Shown: positions 1-11,326 of the stretch, piece after piece | Layout: every line of letters begins with the position of its first letter | Position numbering within the stretch: position 1 is the stretch's first letter | From: Nissolia schottii | Taxonomy: Eukaryota; Streptophyta; Magnoliopsida; Fabales; Fabaceae | Length of the DNA: 64,000 nucleotides | Direction: 5' to 3' | Assembly (NCBI GenBank): GCA_003254905.1 | Contig: QANU01107674.1 | Location: 1-64,000 of the forward strand | The notes under the pieces: model-generated | The model's database searches: none | What the model saw: only the letters and a program-made list of their open reading frames with translations | What the model was told of the DNA's origin: nothing | Made by a program: the position numbers and the translations under genes

Positions 1-555
1 CAAAATCATTGTCTCCTTCGATTTTTTTTTTCATTTTTATCTAAACTTCACTTTCTCAACGCAATGTTTATAATAAGTCATTGGAAATGGTTTATTAATA
101 ATAGGTTTATATAACATTCTCGTTACAGCTAATATAATTTTTGAAGTAAAAAAAATTCAGTGTTGATAATTCATGCAAAGCATAATAATAGAATAAAAAA
201 ATTGAAAAAAAGAAAAGTAAGTGAATAAAAGCAAGAAGGAGAAATTTCTCAAAGTGAAGGATGCAACGTTCATTGACTTGGTTCTTCAGTCTCCCCCTCC
301 CCCCCAACTTTGCAAAAGTTGAAAAAGCTTGAAGCTTTGGAACGAACCATCGCCACCACAATTCTCGAAACCCTCTTTTCTTTTCCTGCATTTCAAGCTG
401 GAAACTTGTCATCACCCACATGAGAGATTCCAAAGCAAGAAACTGAAATAGCCAAAAAGGAGGGAACTTTGAACTATCCATAATTCGGTTTTGGTTTTAT
501 CTTCAACTTCACTGCAAAAGTTTCTGGTTTGGTCAACTGGGTCAAAGTGGTTTTT
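1..555. other. Left flank, no gene recognised
   Basis: AT-rich non-coding sequence left of the tandem duplication. I see no protein family, RNA gene or repeat here. The homology shared with unit B starts at position 556, so this stretch is single-copy in the window. It is the upstream region of the unit A receptor kinase. Confidence 0.5.
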
Positions 556-597
556 AAGCTTGATGAGAATCATGGAGATCAACCAGTAGTAAGAGGA

Positions 598-603
598 CAC
601 GTG
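598..603 (+). promoter_or_regulatory. G-box CACGTG upstream of SERK (unit A)
   Basis: A perfect CACGTG lies about 80 bp upstream of the preferred start codon at 683 and is conserved in unit B at 11369-11374. G-boxes bind bHLH and bZIP factors. Activity is inferred only, and the element may sit in the 5' leader. Confidence 0.35.
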
Positions 604-682
604 GATGAGGGAATCAACTGCTCTAGCATGTCATCATGAGTGTGAGGCTCATCATGGGGTTCAATTGGAGAGGGTAGGGAGC

Positions 683-3600
683 ATGGTGCGAGTGGTTTCA
701 TGTTCCATGGAATCGTTTCTTCTTTGGGCAATTGTGGTGCTTAGTGTGGTGCTTAAGGTTTCTGGTAATGCAGAAGGTGGGTGCCGACATTTCTTTTTTC
801 TCTTTCTCCTTTAATCTATTGTGTTTTAATTGTTTGCATAAACGTTGGTTCCCGTTAAACATGTGCTTTAAATGAGCATGGTTACATAAATACTCAATTA
901 TGCATTTTTCTTAACCTGTTGGTTGCATTTTATGCTGTATTGTTAGTTTGATTGAAGAATAAAACTGGGGGAGTTAATGGCAGGTTTTCAATTTTCATGT
1001 TGAAGACTTGGAATAGCTTTAGAAATGTTTCACTGCAACGCTTCTTTGTCTATATCTTTTGTTATATAAGAATATGATCAGAGAATTGAAGAATTGAAGA
1101 ATTTCCTTGATGTCCTGGTGCTCTGTATCATTAGCTTGGGTTGTATGCAAATTGTAAATCAATACTATGCTCGGGTGGTTCATCACAATTATTGATTGTA
1201 ACTATTTTTGGAGACTTTTGGTAGGGCTTCGATATTTCTAAATGGCCGGTTACGATACTTCACCCCAATTGTTGATTGGTAGGATAGGGCTTTAGAGTAT
1301 GCTTTGGATAGGTGGTCAGGTTGAGGATCAATCTCCACCATCATCATCGCATCCTAGTTTCAGGGACTAGAGCTGGTACCAACCAATTTATCTTGTAAAG
1401 AGATATAATATAAAACCATTGAAATTGTCTTCTCCCATTAGTGTAACCTTTTGGGGATGGGGGAGATGGTTCTTAAGATGGTATCAGAGCCATTATGACT
1501 AAAAAGGTCAAGGGTTCGATCCTTCATGACCCCCATTTCAAAAAAATCATCCACGCTGCAAACCAAGCGTGAGGGGCGTGTAAAGAGATATAATATAAAA
1601 CTATTGAAATTGCCTTCTCTCATCAACTTAAGCTTTTGGGAGAGATGGTTCTTAAGAGATCTACAAGCTCGCTAGCAACTTGTTAGATTGCTTTTGTTCT
1701 GGCAAAAACATGCTTCTTTCCATTTGCTTTTATCCTTCTCATGTTTTATTAGTAGGACTGGTATTTAGGAGTATGTAACCGTTTCTGGTTTGAAAAAATT
1801 GGGCATCATCTTTCTATTTCCCGTATTTCACACAAATTTCATAGAGCAGCATAAATGTTGACACTTGGCTTGTTTTCTACTTCAAATTGCTTTTATCAAT
1901 TGAGATGTTTTCAACTTAATTATGCTTCTATGACAGGTGATGCCCTGAATGCATTGAAGACCAGCTTGTCCGATCCTACCAATGTTCTTCAAAGCTGGGA
2001 TGCTACCCTTGTCAATCCTTGCACATGGTTTCATGTTACTTGCAGCAATGATAATAACGTGATCCGTGTGTAAGTTATGTCATTTTTACCTTTGGTGTTT
2101 AATGGATGTTTGGGTGCATAGTGAAAAACATTTTTGTTGTTTGGTCAGTGATCTTGGAAATGCAAACCTTTCGGGTCAACTGGTTCCACAACTTGGTCAG
2201 CTCAAAAATTTGCAATACTTGTAAGTTGTCAATCAAATATGTTACTCTTGGGAAATTTTACCTGTTTCTTCTTTGTAGGTCATGCTTACCTCTATTTCTA
2301 CTGCCTCTTGATTGATATTCCCTGATCGTTGTTTCTGTTGCTTTTCTTAAAAGTATATTGTGTGTTCCAAACATCAAAATCTTTTCTTGGTTCACTGCCT
2401 CAAAGCTCCAAACTTAAGTGGACTTCATTACCTGAAATAGAAAAGGACCTAGGTTTCTTCTTAAATCTTAATATTGTATATTTTTGACAAAGCATTTTCT
2501 CCCTTCTCCCAAAGTAAGGTAGATATAACTCTTCTTTGATAAATCTGAATAAGTCATTTTGTGTTTGGATGCGCAACCTCAAGGTTGGTTGTTTTAAATT
2601 TATCGAGAAAAGGCAAGAGACTTTTTTGTGAAGCTTCAACTTTTCAAAAAGCACTAAATATGACTTTTTGGAAAGTAGTAACTTGTATATCTCATTTGGT
2701 CCAAACAGTTGCATTGTAACTTTTGACTGCTGAAAAAGTTAATTTACAAGTAGAGCTAACCAAACGATCCCTAACTTCTATTGGAATTTTTCCCCTTACT
2801 TATCATTCATGCGAATGTGTTTTGCCATCTTTTAATTATTCATGGTACATTTTTTACTTTGGAAATATTAAAACATTTTTCTTTTCAATGGCAGGGAACT
2901 TTATGGTAATAGTATAACTGGGAAAATCCCAACTGAGCTTGGAAGTTTGACGAACTTGATGAGCTTGGATCTTTACTCGAACAACTTAACTGGTCCAATA
3001 CCGGACACGTTGGGAAACCTTAGAAACCTACGCTTCCTGTATGATATGCTTTCCTTTATCTTGTATATTTAATCTGCAAAAGTTATTTTAATTTTTTCAA
3101 TTTTGTTTCTTCATTTACCTTTTAGCATTCATACTTTTTACTTTCCGACTTAAAATGGTGATAGAATATACAACTTGCAATATGGCTATTTAATTTCCAC
3201 TCGAACCTGAAACAACTTCGAAGAAAATTTATCCTTCTACATAATCACATGAAATTGATGATAGTGCACAGTATGGTCAGTCTAATAAAAAATTAAAACT
3301 TCAAACTGTTTAACTGGTTGGCAAAGTTGGCCCACAAGTTTGATGATTATTGTGCAATTAATACTTGAGTTGTTTGTCCTATAATCTTTATAAAAGACCT
3401 GTTAACTGTACTTCAAATGCATATTAACCAATTCATTCCCTATAAACTAAATATGCAAAGTCAATATAATTGTTGTTCATGAAGATACACACTTATGGAC
3501 TGTACAATTGGGCTGATGGTGGTCAAGATGTCACTTTTCATAATTGTGGGATTAAATTGATGTTAACTTTCTTTGGAGGACCAAACTGATGTCATCTGCA

Positions 3601-6600
3601 TCCTTGGGGAACTAAATGGGTGTTTATCTTTACACCATTTTATACTTAAATTTCTGAAAGTGAATGCATCTGTCACACGTGATTTAATCATGTTGACCAA
3701 ATGTGTCCAATTTCACTTTGTTGAGTGGAATTCTTGTTATCTACCCTGGTCTGGTAATCTAAGTTAGCAACAAGTAAATATAACATGGACACTCGCCGCA
3801 CATGCTACTTGACAAGTGTTTGCCACTTTTCTGCATTCTGCGTTACTATTCTATCAATAGTTTATTATCTGCGAACTAATTAGCTGTGCTCCCTGAAATA
3901 GGCGTCTCAACAATAACACTTTGACAGGAAACATTCCCATGTCTTTGACCACAGTTGGTTCACTGCAAGTCCTGTGAGTCTTACTCAGATTTCAAACTAC
4001 TGCAAATGAAGATGCCTAGTTAGACTAGTGTCATATATATTATTTTATGAAACCTGACATCGTGGTTATTGTGGAATCTAGTGATTTATCAANCAAAGTG
4101 AAAGGCGAAAGATAATGTTGATAACTGATAGGCTATATAGTATATAGCTTTTTCCAAATGTTTATTCTGTAGTTTTGGATAGTGCCTGTGGCTGAACCTT
4201 TTCATTCGTAAAAATTTAAAGTTATTGAAAAGGATGGGCTAATTTTTATGAACAGTGATCTATGATTATGGAGATATCTTAAGAGTAGCATCTTCAGCTT
4301 GCTTAAAAATATTTATAGCTTGTTGAGGCGGATGTCACTCATGGTCTAATTCAAGAGAGGAGGGTTAATAATAATTGTTAAGAATAATTTATGTTAATGA
4401 TCATAATTGATTTGATTTGATTTAGTCTTATTAATTGATTGTAATTTATTTTTGGCCGTTGAGTCTTCAGTCTATAAATAGGCTCAGCCTCCTATGTAAA
4501 GACACACAACTCGCATAATACAATTCTATTATTTCTTGTTCTCTGTATTTTCTCTGTAGTCTTTGTTGTGTCCCTTTACTAGTGTTATTCAAGATGTTTA
4601 ACATGGTATTAGAGCCATGGTTCCCACCTTAAACCCATATTCCCGCTTCCGCCAATTTTCCCCTTAACCGCCTCCACATAATCTTGATGTTGACTTAATC
4701 TGCCTCCACGTAGTCTCGATTGTTGCCTATCATTGTTACCTTAGCTAGTTCCGCCTAACTCTCGATGTTGCCTTAGTTGGTTCCGCCCAACTCCTGATGT
4801 TGCCTCCACTGTTGCCTTCGCTGGTTCCGCCCAGCCACTGTTGCTTTCGCTGGTTTCGCCCAGCCTTTGTTGCCGTTTTGTTGGTTCTGCCCCACTCAGC
4901 CCTCCGTTGAACTATGACAAGCTTAAAGCCTGGGGAGCTTTAGCTTGAGGGAGGGTGTTAAGAATAATTTATGTTAATGATCATAATTGATTTGATTTGA
5001 TTTAGTCTTATTAATTGATTGTAATTTATTTTTGGCCGTTGTGTTTTGGCCATTGAGTCTTCAGCCTATAAATAGGCTCAGCCTCCTATGTAAAGAGACA
5101 CAACTCTCATAATACAATTATATTATTTCTTGTTCTCTGTATTTTCTCTGTAGTCTTTGTTGTGTCCCTTTACTAGTATTATTTAAGATGTTTAACAATA
5201 ATGTTGGTCAATCACAATCAAAGTTTTTTAATAGAATTATGCTTTCCCATGTAACTCTGTAAATCCTAATAGGTAACAGTGAAACTGGAGCTATTGCTGG
5301 AGGAGTTGCTGCTGGTGCTGCTCTGTTGTTTGCAGCCCCTGCAATTGCACTTGCTTATTGGCGAAGAAGGAAGCCACAGGATTATTTCTTTGATGTTCCA
5401 GGTTAGTTGACTAACAGAAAAGTTGGTATACATACCGATCAAAACTGCATATGATAGCCATTACTAATTTGCCAACATCTTGTGCGTTTGGTACCGACAG
5501 CTGAGGAGGATCCTGAAGTTCACCTTGGTCAGCTTAAAAAGTTTTCACTGCGTGAGCTGCACGTTGCTACAGATAGCTTTGCCACTAAGAACATCCTGGG
5601 AAGAGGTGGGTTTGGCAAGGTTTATAAAGGACGCTTAGCCGATGGTTCTCTAGTAGCAGTAAAAAGACTTAAAGAGGAGCGTACCCAGGGTGGGGAGCTT
5701 CAATTTCAGACTGAAGTGGAAATGATCAGCATGGCTGTGCATCGTAATTTGCTTCGGCTACGTGGTTTCTGTATGACACCTACTGAACGGTTGCTTGTGT
5801 ATCCTTTGATGGCTAATGGAAGTGTAGCATCTTGTTTACGAGGTACAATTATGAGTCTACTCTGGTCTCTTATAGTCTTCATGAGCAGGACAAATGTTAT
5901 ACGCATCGCTTTTATTAACAATTTACCTCTTTATTTCTCAAGTAAAAAGCCTTCATCTCATATATCATTTCCCCTCATATATATTTGCTGGTAGAAATGC
6001 GAGTGTTAATTTTCCTTGTCAGGTTAATTTACAGCTTGTTTTGATTTATTCATGAACATGAAACAAAAATAATGTATTTCTGAGATGTTATCTGGCTGGG
6101 GCGCATGCATGATGAAATGGAAATATATCATAGTTTAATTTTGATCAACTGTCAGTGCAAATTTCTATACTATCGCTCAATATTGTGACTNAGGCTATAT
6201 AGTATATAGCTTTTTCCAAATGTTTATTCTGTAATTTTGTATAGTGCCTGCGGCTGAACCTTTTCATTCGTAAAAATTTAAATTTATTGAAGAGGATGGA
6301 CTAATTTTTATGAACAGTGATCTATAATTATGGAGATACCTTAAGAGTAGCATCTTCAGCTTGCTTAAAAATATTTATAGCTTGTTGAGGCGGATGTCAC
6401 TCATGGTCTAATTCAAGAGAGGGGGGTTAATAATAATGTTGGTCAATCACAATCAAAGTTTTTTCATAGAATTATGCTTTCCCATTTAACTCTGTAAATC
6501 CTAATAGGTAACAGTGAAACTGGAGCTATTGCCGGAGGAGGTGGTGCTGGTGCTGCCCTGTTGTTTGCAGCCCCTGCAATTGCACTTGCTTATTGGCGAA

Positions 6601-8699
6601 GAAGGAAACCACAGGATTATTTCTTTGATGTTCCAGGTTAGTTGACTAACAGAAAAGTTGGTATACATACCGATCAAAACTGCATATGATAGCCATTACT
6701 AATTTGCCAACATCTTGTGCGTTTGGTACCGACAGCTGAGGAGGATCCTGAAGTTCACCTTGGTCAGCTTAAAAAGTTTTCACTGCGTGAGCTGCACGTT
6801 GCTACAGATAGCTTTGCCACTAAGAACATCCTGGGAAGAGGTGGGTTTGGCAAGGTTTATAAAGGACGCTTAGCCGATGGTTCTCTAGTAGCAGTAAAAA
6901 GACTTAAAGAGGAGCGTACCCAGGGTGGGGAGCTTCAATTTCAGACTGAAGTGGAAATGATCAGCATGGCTGTGCATCGTAATTTGCTTCGGCTACGTGG
7001 TTTCTGTATGACACCTACTGAACGGTTGCTTGTGTATCCTTTGATGGCTAATGGAAGTGTAGCATCTTGTTTACGAGGTACAATTATGAGTCTACTCTGG
7101 TCTCTTATAGTCTTCATGAGCAGGACAAATGTTATACGCATCGCTTTTATTAACAATTTACCTCTTTATTTCTCAAGTAAAAAGCCTTCATCTCATATAT
7201 CATTTCCCCTCATATATATTTGCTGGTAGAAATGCGAGTGTTAATTTTCCTTGTCAGGTTAATTTACAGCTTGTTTTGATTTATTCATGAACATGAAACA
7301 AAAATAATGTATTTCTGAGATGTTATCTGGCTGGGGCGCATGCATGATGAAATGGAAATATATCATAGTTTAATTTTGATCAACTGTCAGTGCAAATTTC
7401 TATACTATCGCTCAATATTGTGACTGCATCATTTAAGTTTGACCTGTGGTAGTTGTTATCAAAATCAGTCCCATGCAAAACAAAATTCGCTGATGGTGGA
7501 TCCACATTAAATCCTTTTTCTAAATAGTTCAAAAGCTATTGAATGTTCTCATGTTATAGTTCTAAACTTGTATTTTAATATTAAAATTATGTTTATAAAT
7601 ATTGATTGTGTTTGCTGCAGAGCGTCCGGACTCACAATCACCGCTTGACTGGCCAAAACGGAAGCGTATTGCGCTGGGATCTGCTAGGGGCCTTGCTTAT
7701 TTGCACGATTATTGCGACCCGAAGATTATTCATCGTGATGTCAAAGCTGCTAATATATTGCTGGATGACGATTTTGAAGCAGTGGTTGGAGATTTCGGTT
7801 TAGCGAAGCTGATGAATTACAAAGACACTCACGTTACCACCGCTGTACGTGGTACAATTGGACATATAGCACCGGAGTACCTGTCAACCGGAAAGTCTTC
7901 TGAGAAGACTGATGTTTTTGGATATGGCGTGATGCTTCTTGAATTAATAACTGGACAGAGGGCTTTTGATCTAGCACGACTTGCCAATGATGATGATGTC
8001 ATGTTGCTTGATTGGGTAGGCATTCAGTTTACAAATTTTTTACCATTAGTATTTGTTTGATGTTAGTTACCTGTACTTGAAAGCTTCTGTTAACCCTCCT
8101 ACCACGGTTCCTTGTGTTGCATATTTGATTTTTAATTTTCCTCCATGCTGAAGTTTTGAAAGCTCATTTTGTCGCCTATTCTAGCTATTTATTGTTGTAT
8201 AAATCACCTTTGCTTTAAAAGTACAATACAAAATTGATTTAGTTGCTCCTATTTCTGTCCCAGATTTTAGCATCTCACCTTCCTGGCTGTTCTTTAGCTC
8301 ATTGTTGTTGCATTGGCTATCTTCACCTATTTACACCAATGACTAACTTTTATCGTTGGCCATTGACATTATTTTTGGGTTCAGGTTAAAGGACTTCTGA
8401 AAGACAAGAAATTGGAGACACTGGTGGATGCCGATTTACACGGAGATTATGTTGATGAGGAGGTAGAGCAGCTAATCCAAGTGGCCTTACTATGCACGCA
8501 AGGCTCCCCTATAGATAGACCTAAGATGTCTGAGGTGGTCAGAATGCTAGAAGGCGACGGTTTGGCGGAAAAATGGGACGAATGGCAGAAAGAGGAGATG
8601 ATCCGAAAAGATTTTGCCCACACCCATCCTCACACTGCTAATTGGGTATTAGACTCGACTTCGAATGTCGAACCAGATGAACTGTCAGGTCCTAGATGA
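683..8699 (+). CDS. SERK: BAK1/SERK-like LRR receptor kinase, unit A (disrupted as assembled)
   Basis: This is a co-receptor kinase of the plasma membrane; the family partners BRI1, FLS2 and related receptors. Exons readable by GT-AG rules are 683-776 (signal peptide), 1937-2069, 2149-2220, 2895-3038, 3902-3973 (LRRs), 5273-5401 (TM), 5501-5842 (kinase N-lobe), 7621-8015 and 8385-8699. The kinase shows [35 protein letters not shown] and APEY. The protein ends in SGPR, and the C-tail resembles BAK1/SERK3 more than SERK1. Exon 6 starts at 4082 but breaks at an N at 4093, and exon 7 is absent. Joining exon 5 to exon 8 would shift the frame (phase 2 against phase 1). Exons 8-9 recur at 6508-6636 and 6736-7077. 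The start at 683 is preferred over 605 because unit B has a 2-bp deletion between the equivalent positions. Exons 10-11 are close to family consensus, so I suspect an assembly fault more than a dead gene. Confidence 0.85.
1394..1657 (+). mobile_element. Very small non-coding LTR element (SMART/TRIM-like), unit A
   Basis: Two direct repeats (1394-1478 and 1579-1657), each starting TGTAAAGAGATATAATAT and ending TTCTTAAGA, flank about 100 bp. The left repeat is followed at once by TGGTATCAGAGCC, complementary to the initiator Met-tRNA 3' end (primer-binding site). The right repeat is preceded by GTGAGGGGCG, a short purine tract. Flanks are TATCT (1389-1393) and GATCT (1658-1662). Unit B has GATCT on the left and GATAT on the right, so the original target-site duplication was probably GATCT. 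There is no coding capacity. It lies in SERK intron 1. Confidence 0.75.
4093..4093. other. Single-N joint inside SERK-A exon 6
   Basis: One ambiguous base sits 11 nt into exon 6. Relative to unit B, about 565 bp (15170 to about 15736) is missing here, including the rest of exon 6 and all of exon 7. A lone N exactly at a structural break suggests a contig joint. Confidence 0.8.
4376..5197 (+). mobile_element. TRIM: terminal-repeat retrotransposon in miniature, 822 bp
   Basis: LTRs at 4376-4603 (228 bp) and 4956-5197 (242 bp) both start TGTTAAGAATAATTTATG and end GATGTTTAACA. TGGTATTAGAGCC at 4604 is the tRNA-iMet primer-binding site, and GCTTGAGGGAGGG just before 4956 is the polypurine tract. 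The 5-bp target-site duplication ATAAT is perfect (4371-4375 and 5198-5202). The empty site is visible in the equivalent intron near 6430 and near 16016. The right LTR carries a 14-bp insertion. The interior of about 350 bp has degenerate repeats around GTTCCGCCCA and no coding capacity, so it depends on another element's proteins. Confidence 0.9.
6191..6191. other. Single-N joint before repeated SERK exons
   Basis: A lone N separates a block ending in intron 9 (TATTGTGACT) from a block that restarts in intron 7 (GGCTATATAGTATATAGC, first seen at 4132). It marks the restart of an already presented sequence, as expected at a contig joint. Confidence 0.8.
6192..7425 (+). repeat. Second copy of SERK-A intron 7 to intron 9 (exons 8-9)
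   Basis: This segment repeats 4131-6190 without the TRIM. It carries a second TM exon (6508-6636) and a second kinase exon (6736-7077). Intron 7 and the TM exon differ between the copies: the first encodes [12 protein letters not shown] and this one [12 protein letters not shown], as in unit B. The kinase exon and following intron sequence match. The pair of exons adds 471 nt, so it would stay in frame if spliced twice. An unmerged haplotype or paralogue contig is the simplest explanation. Confidence 0.8.
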
Positions 8700-9598
8700 T
8701 CTTTGAATATTGTCAACCAGCAAGCAAATACATGATGCTGCATGACAGTGCTTTCTGCTTGAAAGTTGTGTACTTCATTTTAGTGCATTTGATTTTCATC
8801 CTCATCCTTTTTGTTTTCACCCTTCATCATGTTGTGATTATTAAAGAAAGAAGAAAATTGTAATTTGTACTGGGTAATGAAGTGGCAAGGTGAAGTGTAG
8901 GCCACAATGCGCCCATAGGCCATAACTACTGTAAGTGTATGTATGTTAGAAATGAGTATTGATATATTTTATTATGTTGTTCATATATACAAGTATACAT
9001 TTAGTAGTTTTAAAAAACTGTTTGGTTTGGTTGATATATGCATCTCTGAAAGGAAAAATGTGGTATAAGCATCTGTGTAACTTTAGCTGTTCTTGTTTAC
9101 AAAAGACTGGTTTGTGTTTGAATTCAAGTTTATTTCCCAAATATGGTGCAAAATATAACAGTTCATGTGGATTAATAGCATGACCTCCACCGAACTGTTT
9201 TCTATCAATGTTATTTTGGAAAATTTTCAAGGCTGCAGCAAGCAAGGAAACTTAACACTGGTCAACGCAAAAAATTCAAGTTTGTTTCTGCAACAACTTC
9301 AACTCTCTCTGAAGAAATTACCAAGTGTCCAAACGCTATTAAAGATGTTATACTCAAATGTAAATAAAGGTTCCGGAAAACCCGCAGATTTGATATAATG
9401 TGTTTATAATGTTCTTTCTTCGAACAGTTCTAATTTTTCTGTGTACCAGCGTAACTTAGAATGCTTACACCTTGCTAATCATTCCTAAAGAAAATCATTT
9501 ACAATTGTATAATCTTTACCAACATTGTGGCTTATTAGCAATCATAACCAACCTACACAAACATACTCAGAAAGCTTAAATCATATGAGGCCTCTATA
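8700..9598. other. SERK-A 3' region, convergent with F-box remnant
   Basis: This is 3' UTR and downstream sequence of the receptor kinase, well conserved in unit B (18303-19195). Short open frames here are conserved only because the duplication is recent. I see no separate gene. Confidence 0.5.
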
Positions 9599-9604
9599 TC
9601 CCAA

Positions 9605-9749
9605 TCAAATCTTAAGGGATTGACAGCTAACTAGTTCGGCAGATCTACCACTCCTACTAGCAAGAACCCTCCAAAATTCGCTCCTGCATTCCGCTGAAGA
9701 TGAGTTATCTGAAGATGACCAAACAGATTGTGCGGAAGCTAAATCGCTT
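9605..9749 (-). pseudogene. F-box/kelch gene remnant, unit A (3' end only)
   Basis: About 145 bp match the last codons of the intact F-box gene of unit B, including its stop codon. Homology then jumps at 9746-9749 (GCTT) from unit B position 19364 to 20683. The deletion removes 1,318 bp with the start codon, F-box and all kelch repeats. A further 18-bp loss lies in the surviving piece. The unit also ends inside the 5' leader intron, so this copy lacks the promoter. It cannot make protein. Confidence 0.9.
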
Positions 9750-10538
9750 CCAAGATAAATCTGACATCGTCATTAAAAATCATGCATTACCACAAAGAAG
9801 AAAATCCTTTGTTGAATTGGAATGATGGATTTACTTCAATAGGCACAAACTTTTGACCAAAACACAACATTCATTGATACCAAAATTTCAAGTAATCAAT
9901 CAAAAAGTATAGAGAACACTAGAATAGATGCATGCTTAAATTCAGAATACATATGAGACTAAGAGATAGACCGCATCACAGCACAGCACTCACAAATTTT
10001 ATTTCGTTTTTTTATCTAAAACCATATCAATGAATGCTTAAAGTTTAATCAACATGGCTGAGTGCAAAGAATGAGATAGAGATTTTGGACCAAAAACAAA
10101 AAAAAGTAGTTCCCAGAAATCTAAGATAGCCAAATGTTAAATGCAAAGCAAATTTTTGAAAATTCAAAGAAAATTAGGGGCTAAAATCTCCGTATCTGAC
10201 ACTTGGAGTCAATATGTTGCCTATATTGGTTAATTCTTCATTTAGTACATGTTGGTGTTTATTCAAACATTTTATAGCATGCAATCTACTAGAAATAGAT
10301 GCAGGACACAAGAAGGCATTAGTCCTCAAGCAAAGTGAATATAAACATAAATTAAAAACAAACACTAACAATCACAATACGTAGGAACATCAGAAAAATC
10401 ATAAATTTAGATTACAAACATCTTACACTACAAGTCTCCAGCTGAGAAATAAGCACTGAAACGAATGATAAGAACGCCAACGCAATGCCCATCATTTTAA
10501 ACACTCAAAACAAAATAGAAGAAGACCCAGAAAGTCAA
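9750..10538 (-). other. Leftover 5' leader intron of the unit A F-box copy
   Basis: Non-coding sequence matching 20683-21479, which in unit B is 5' leader and leader intron of the F-box gene. Here it is cut off from a promoter on one side and from the coding region on the other. The homology ends at 10538, where receptor-kinase fragment sequence begins. Confidence 0.6.
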
Positions 10539-11326
10539 AGCATGACCTTGGCCGAGTCTAGAGATAAATGCTTGAGAAACTGTTCTTGTATGGCTTACGC
10601 CAACTCGGATATAAGAGGAGAAGGCAGTGGCTGTGCCATGTGGTTTGGTGATCTTAATGACTTGAGGATTTTTCCAAATGCAGGACAGGATCTGTATGTT
10701 AGAGTGCCGGCTTCAGAGCTAGGTATATATATATGTGCCATATATGATTATAACAAAAATGCTACATGTACACCCAATTTCATACACTCATACATACACC
10801 ATTAATAATGCACAAACTTTATTCTCACGAGTGCACAAACATTACAAACTTGTAAATGATACTCTCAATTATACTTAATTAAGTGCACAAACATTACATG
10901 AGTTAAAACACAAACTTCATGTATATAAATACAAGGTGTATGTATGGTGTATGATTTTTGGTGTACGTATAGCAGAACTTTATGTTTAATTGGTCTTAAA
11001 CTCTTGATCTTTCACTAATTTATTGCAGAGACAAAAAATGGATGCAAGGTCAAGATAGGAATTGCAGTTGGAGTCACTGTTGCTGTATTATGTGGCCTAC
11101 TCTCAGTTCTCTATTTCAAATGCATAAGAGAAACAAGAGTCACTGAGCAAAGTAAGACTTTACTATTTCGATTTTCATATATAAGTAACTTCTTGAATTA
11201 TGTTAGTATCATTAACCTGTGTAAGCAAAATGCCGAAAATGGAGCAGTAGTGGATTATTTCTGGAGCTTCCATTGTTTGACCTATCTAGCATAGCTAAGG
11301 CCACCGATAACTTTTCAATCAAAAAC
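10539..11326 (+). pseudogene. G-type lectin S-receptor-like kinase fragment between the units
   Basis: Three partial exons survive. The first, to 10722, encodes a PAN/apple segment with CLRNCSCMAYANSDIRGEGS and GQDLYVRVPASEL. The second, 11029-11151, encodes a transmembrane segment (IGIAVGVTVAVLCGLLSVLY) and basic juxtamembrane residues. The third, from about 11250, encodes the juxtamembrane motif LPLFDLSSIAKATDNFS and NKL. At NKL, where family members continue with the glycine-rich loop, sequence switches to unit B at AAGCTTGATGAG. Lectin, S-locus glycoprotein and kinase domains are absent, so the fragment is non-functional. A small chimeric transcript into the SERK-B leader is possible. Confidence 0.9.

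Larger units (their letters stand above)
556..10538. repeat. Tandem duplication, unit A (about 10 kb)
   Basis: This block matches 11327-21479 in order and orientation, from AAGCTTGATGAGAATC at the left end to AGACCCAGAAAGTCAA at the right end. It contains a SERK-type receptor kinase gene on + and a remnant of an F-box/kelch gene on -. Relative to unit B it has lost 1,318 bp of the F-box gene and the sequence around SERK exons 6-7. It has gained an 822-bp TRIM element and a second copy of SERK exons 8-9. Introns, the 3' region and the F-box 5' intron all align, so the duplication was at DNA level and not a retrocopy. Confidence 0.95.

Noticed and set aside
605..814. SERK-A reading frame starting at 605 and continuing past the exon 1 donor
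   Set aside because: The start is not conserved in unit B, and the part after 776 is intron.
1479..1530. Possible tRNA-like sequence (TATCAGAGCC ... GGTTCGATCC)
   Set aside because: It sits exactly behind an 85-bp direct repeat as a primer-binding site, and no cloverleaf can be formed, so it belongs to the small LTR element.
2400..2714. 104-codon open frame on - in SERK-A intron 3
   Set aside because: It is broken in unit B and lies wholly within an intron.
8946..9398. Overlapping open frames on both strands downstream of SERK-A, repeated at 18544-18996
   Set aside because: They look conserved only because the whole unit is duplicated. The translations match no family and differ by random changes.
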